From Mesonia aquimarina (GTDB lineage Bacteria; Bacteroidota; Bacteroidia; Flavobacteriales; Flavobacteriaceae), in assembly GCF_003667275.1 (NCBI RefSeq), contig NZ_RCNV01000003.1:186001-250000 (forward strand): a DNA stretch of 64,000 nt. The letters are read 5' to 3'. Position numbers and translations under genes: made by a program. This document shows, piece after piece, positions 62,465-64,000 of the stretch. Within the stretch, counting starts at the first letter, position 1; each line of letters opens with the position of its first letter. Under the pieces are notes generated by a model that searched no databases, was not told where the DNA came from, and saw nothing but the letters and a program-made list of their open reading frames with translations.

Positions 62465-63055
62465 ATATTCTTTTGGAAAAAGCAGCTTGATATTTTCATA
62501 AGATTTTTTGAGTGCTTTCTGCGATTTTTCAAAATTTCGCCATTCAACTTTCGTAATTCCCTCCTTCTCTTGCGGAACTAATTTTCCATCAAAGCTGGTT
62601 CTCATTTCAAACCAATAGGTTTCTTTCAACTTATATTTGCCATTCCGCTTTAGAATATGGTACGTGGTTTGTAAAAACTGAGTGATTTCAAGCCCTTCGA
62701 CCATAGTTTCTTCTTCCACTTCCCGAATAGCCGTTTCCTGTATTGTTTCATTTTTTTCTGCCTTTCCTTTTGGCAAATCCCAACGGTTATTTCGATAAAT
62801 AAATAAAATTTCACCTTTATCATTAAATACCATTCCGCCACCGGCCACAATTGTTTTCAGCTTTTTTTTAAGGTGCTTTAGAAGTTTTTCTTCTTTTTTA
62901 TGGTAAAGATTTACATAAAACAAGTCGCCATGCACCACTTGTTTGATAATCCTTTTTATCTTTGCCTTTTTTATAGGAATTGATGTATATTGGTCTCCAA
63001 TATCCTTTTTTGTAGAAAGAATTATAGGAATGTCATTTACAAAAACTTTATACAT
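62432..63055 (-). CDS. NUDIX hydrolase with N-terminal extension
   Basis: A 207-residue protein. The first 70 residues are a basic alpha/beta extension, followed by the NUDIX domain with box GKAEKNETIQETAIREVEEE, then TMVEG; the usual Gly after REUxEEx is Met here. Substrate (a nucleoside diphosphate derivative) unknown. I start at the ATG 63055; an in-frame TTG at 63061 exists. The ATG is 8 bases from the divergent pyrE ATG. The same neighbour pair is common in Flavobacteriia (recollection). Confidence 0.88.
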   Translation of the reverse strand: MYKVFVNDIPIILSTKKDIGDQYTSIPIKKAKIKRIIKQVVHGDLFYVNLYHKKEEKLLKHLKKKLKTIVAGGGMVFNDKGEILFIYRNNRWDLPKGKAEKNETIQETAIREVEEETMVEGLEITQFLQTTYHILKRNGKYKLKETYWFEMRTSFDGKLVPQEKEGITKVEWRNFEKSQKALKKSYENIKLLFPKEYLIQHPKNRVF

Positions 63056-63063
63056 TTTCAAGT

Positions 63064-63708
63064 ATGATTTTAGATAAAGAAACAGCTAAAAAAACAGCTG
63101 AATTGCTTTTGCAAATTAAGGCAATAAAATTAGATCCGCAAGAACCTTTTACATGGGCCAGTGGTTGGAAGTCGCCAATTTATTGTGACAACAGAATTGT
63201 ACTTTCATACCCACCTATTAGAAACTTTATACGCGAAAACATGGCTAAAAGCGTTGAAGAACTTTACGGAAAACCCGATGTGATTGCAGGCGTAGCTACC
63301 GGAGCCATTGGTATTGGGATGTTAGTAGCCGAATATTTAGGTTTGCCGTTTGTTTACGTTCGCCCGGAACCCAAAAAACATGGAAGACAAAACCAAATTG
63401 AAGGTTATTTAGAAACCGGACAAAATGTAGTTGTTATTGAAGATTTAATAAGTACCGGAAAAAGCAGCTTAAACGCTGTAAAGGCATTAAAGAAAGCCGG
63501 CGCTAATGTTAAAGGCATGCTCGCTATATTTTCTTACGGGTTTGATGTTGCCAAGGAAAATATTGATAGCGAAGAACTTCAAGTAAACGTGTTGAGTAAT
63601 TACGATAATTTGGTAGATCAGGCCTACCAAACTAATTATCTGAATAAAGAAGAAGCAGAAACCTTAAAAAGATGGCGATTGGATCCTGCCAATTGGTCTC
63701 CAAAATAA
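63064..63708 (+). CDS. pyrE: Orotate phosphoribosyltransferase
   Basis: A 214-residue type I PRTase converting orotate and PRPP to OMP. Seen: FTWASGWKSPIYCDNRIVLS (about residues 25-44), the catalytic loop RPEPKKHGRQNQIEG (about 101-115) and PRPP-binding VVVIEDLISTGKSSLNAV (about 121-138). Length normal. Substrate of PyrF (32071). A weak -7 TACATTTT sits at 63051, hard against the ATG. Confidence 0.97.
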   Translation: MILDKETAKKTAELLLQIKAIKLDPQEPFTWASGWKSPIYCDNRIVLSYPPIRNFIRENMAKSVEELYGKPDVIAGVATGAIGIGMLVAEYLGLPFVYVRPEPKKHGRQNQIEGYLETGQNVVVIEDLISTGKSSLNAVKALKKAGANVKGMLAIFSYGFDVAKENIDSEELQVNVLSNYDNLVDQAYQTNYLNKEEAETLKRWRLDPANWSPK

Positions 63709-63712
63709 ACTT

Positions 63713-64000
63713 ATGCACTTAGAAAGTAACAAAAATACCGTACAAAAAAGTCAGCAAGAAACCTTTACGTTTTTAACTGATGTTAGCAATTACAATAAAA
63801 TAATGCCGGAGAGCATTCAGAAATTTGACATTTTAAGCCAAGACAGCTTTTTGTTTCAGTTAAAAGGAATGCCGGAAATCGCATTACAAATACAAGAAAC
63901 CAATCCTAATGACACTGTTGTTTTAGGCTCTAAAAGTGATAAATTATCATTTACACTTAAAGCAAATATCAAAGCTATTGACGATAATACAAGTGAAGTA
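63713..64000 (+). CDS. SRPBCC family protein (partial, C-terminus beyond window)
   Basis: Open from the ATG at 63713 to the window edge (96 residues): MHLESNKNTVQKSQQ, TFLTDVSNYNKIMPESIQKF (N-terminal START-type strand and helix) and QLKGMPEIALQI. It resembles small SRPBCC proteins that often follow pyrE in Flavobacteriia. 4 bases after the pyrE stop; ligand unknown. Confidence 0.75.
   Translation, partial: MHLESNKNTVQKSQQETFTFLTDVSNYNKIMPESIQKFDILSQDSFLFQLKGMPEIALQIQETNPNDTVVLGSKSDKLSFTLKANIKAIDDNTSEV

Overview
The window reads as a piece of a low-GC, AT-rich chromosome from the phylum Bacteroidota, class Flavobacteriia, most likely family Flavobacteriaceae. Supporting signs are the gene content (type A T9SS sorting tail, DUF3078, DUF4197, DUF5723, glutamine synthetase III, AIR-synthase-like PurM, the purH-mreBCD-mrdA-rodA order, Lacal_2735-type small protein), near-absence of Shine-Dalgarno sequences, and repeated promoter -7 elements of the Bacteroidota type TAnnTTTG. 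The tRNA-Arg promoter is a perfect TTTG-N19-TATATTTG. Genus cannot be settled from sequence alone. I see no phage, plasmid, CRISPR array or transposase; this is mostly core chromosome.

Layout. 1-2905 (minus): a polyferredoxin-like membrane protein (cut by the window edge), an FAD/NAD(P)H oxidoreductase and a hemerythrin. 3022-10075 (minus): the cell-elongation operon purH-mreB-mreC-mreD-mrdA-rodA. 10222-15757 (plus): an orphan MacB-type permease, a serine hydrolase, an unrecognised Asn-rich small protein coupled to a TPR sensor kinase, and its LuxR-type regulator. 15850-23535: DUF5723 protein, M49 dipeptidyl peptidase III lipoprotein, SRPBCC/GyrI protein, FluC fluoride channel, DUF1684, small membrane proteins and a T9SS-secreted LRR protein whose signal-peptide region looks frameshifted. 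23567-28882 (minus): fused isobutyryl-CoA-mutase-type enzyme and a catalase, separated by a MITE-like inverted repeat. 29068-37674: DUF4197, MscS channel, metal/cobalamin-binding protein, pyrF, an IVP four-helix protein flanked by simple repeats, prfA, a small ABC pair, DUF3078 and an AIR-synthase-like enzyme.

37741-44891 (minus) is the most distinctive region: a curli-type functional-amyloid operon encoding two large curlin-repeat fibre proteins, a CsgB-like nucleator, CsgE with an added N-terminal domain that looks CsgH-like, CsgF, CsgG with an added C-terminal beta-barrel, and a beta-propeller lipoprotein. A third large curlin gene lies apart at 50583-51788, with signal-peptide DNA almost identical to one of the operon copies. 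Together these would make, chaperone, export and nucleate an extracellular amyloid; no CsgD-type regulator is in view.

45251-64000: glutamine synthetase III, Ca/Na antiporter, a secreted protein with duplicated TonB-plug-like motifs, apt, tRNA-Arg(ACG), yaaA, rluD/PASTA, ddl, coaD, a telomere-like TTTAGAG/TTTAGGG array, a TIGR02117-like protein, a TonB receptor plus sorbosone-dehydrogenase-like lipoprotein, an M14 peptidase, NUDIX, pyrE and the start of an SRPBCC gene. Three dispersed hairpin repeats whose arms covary are scattered through the window.
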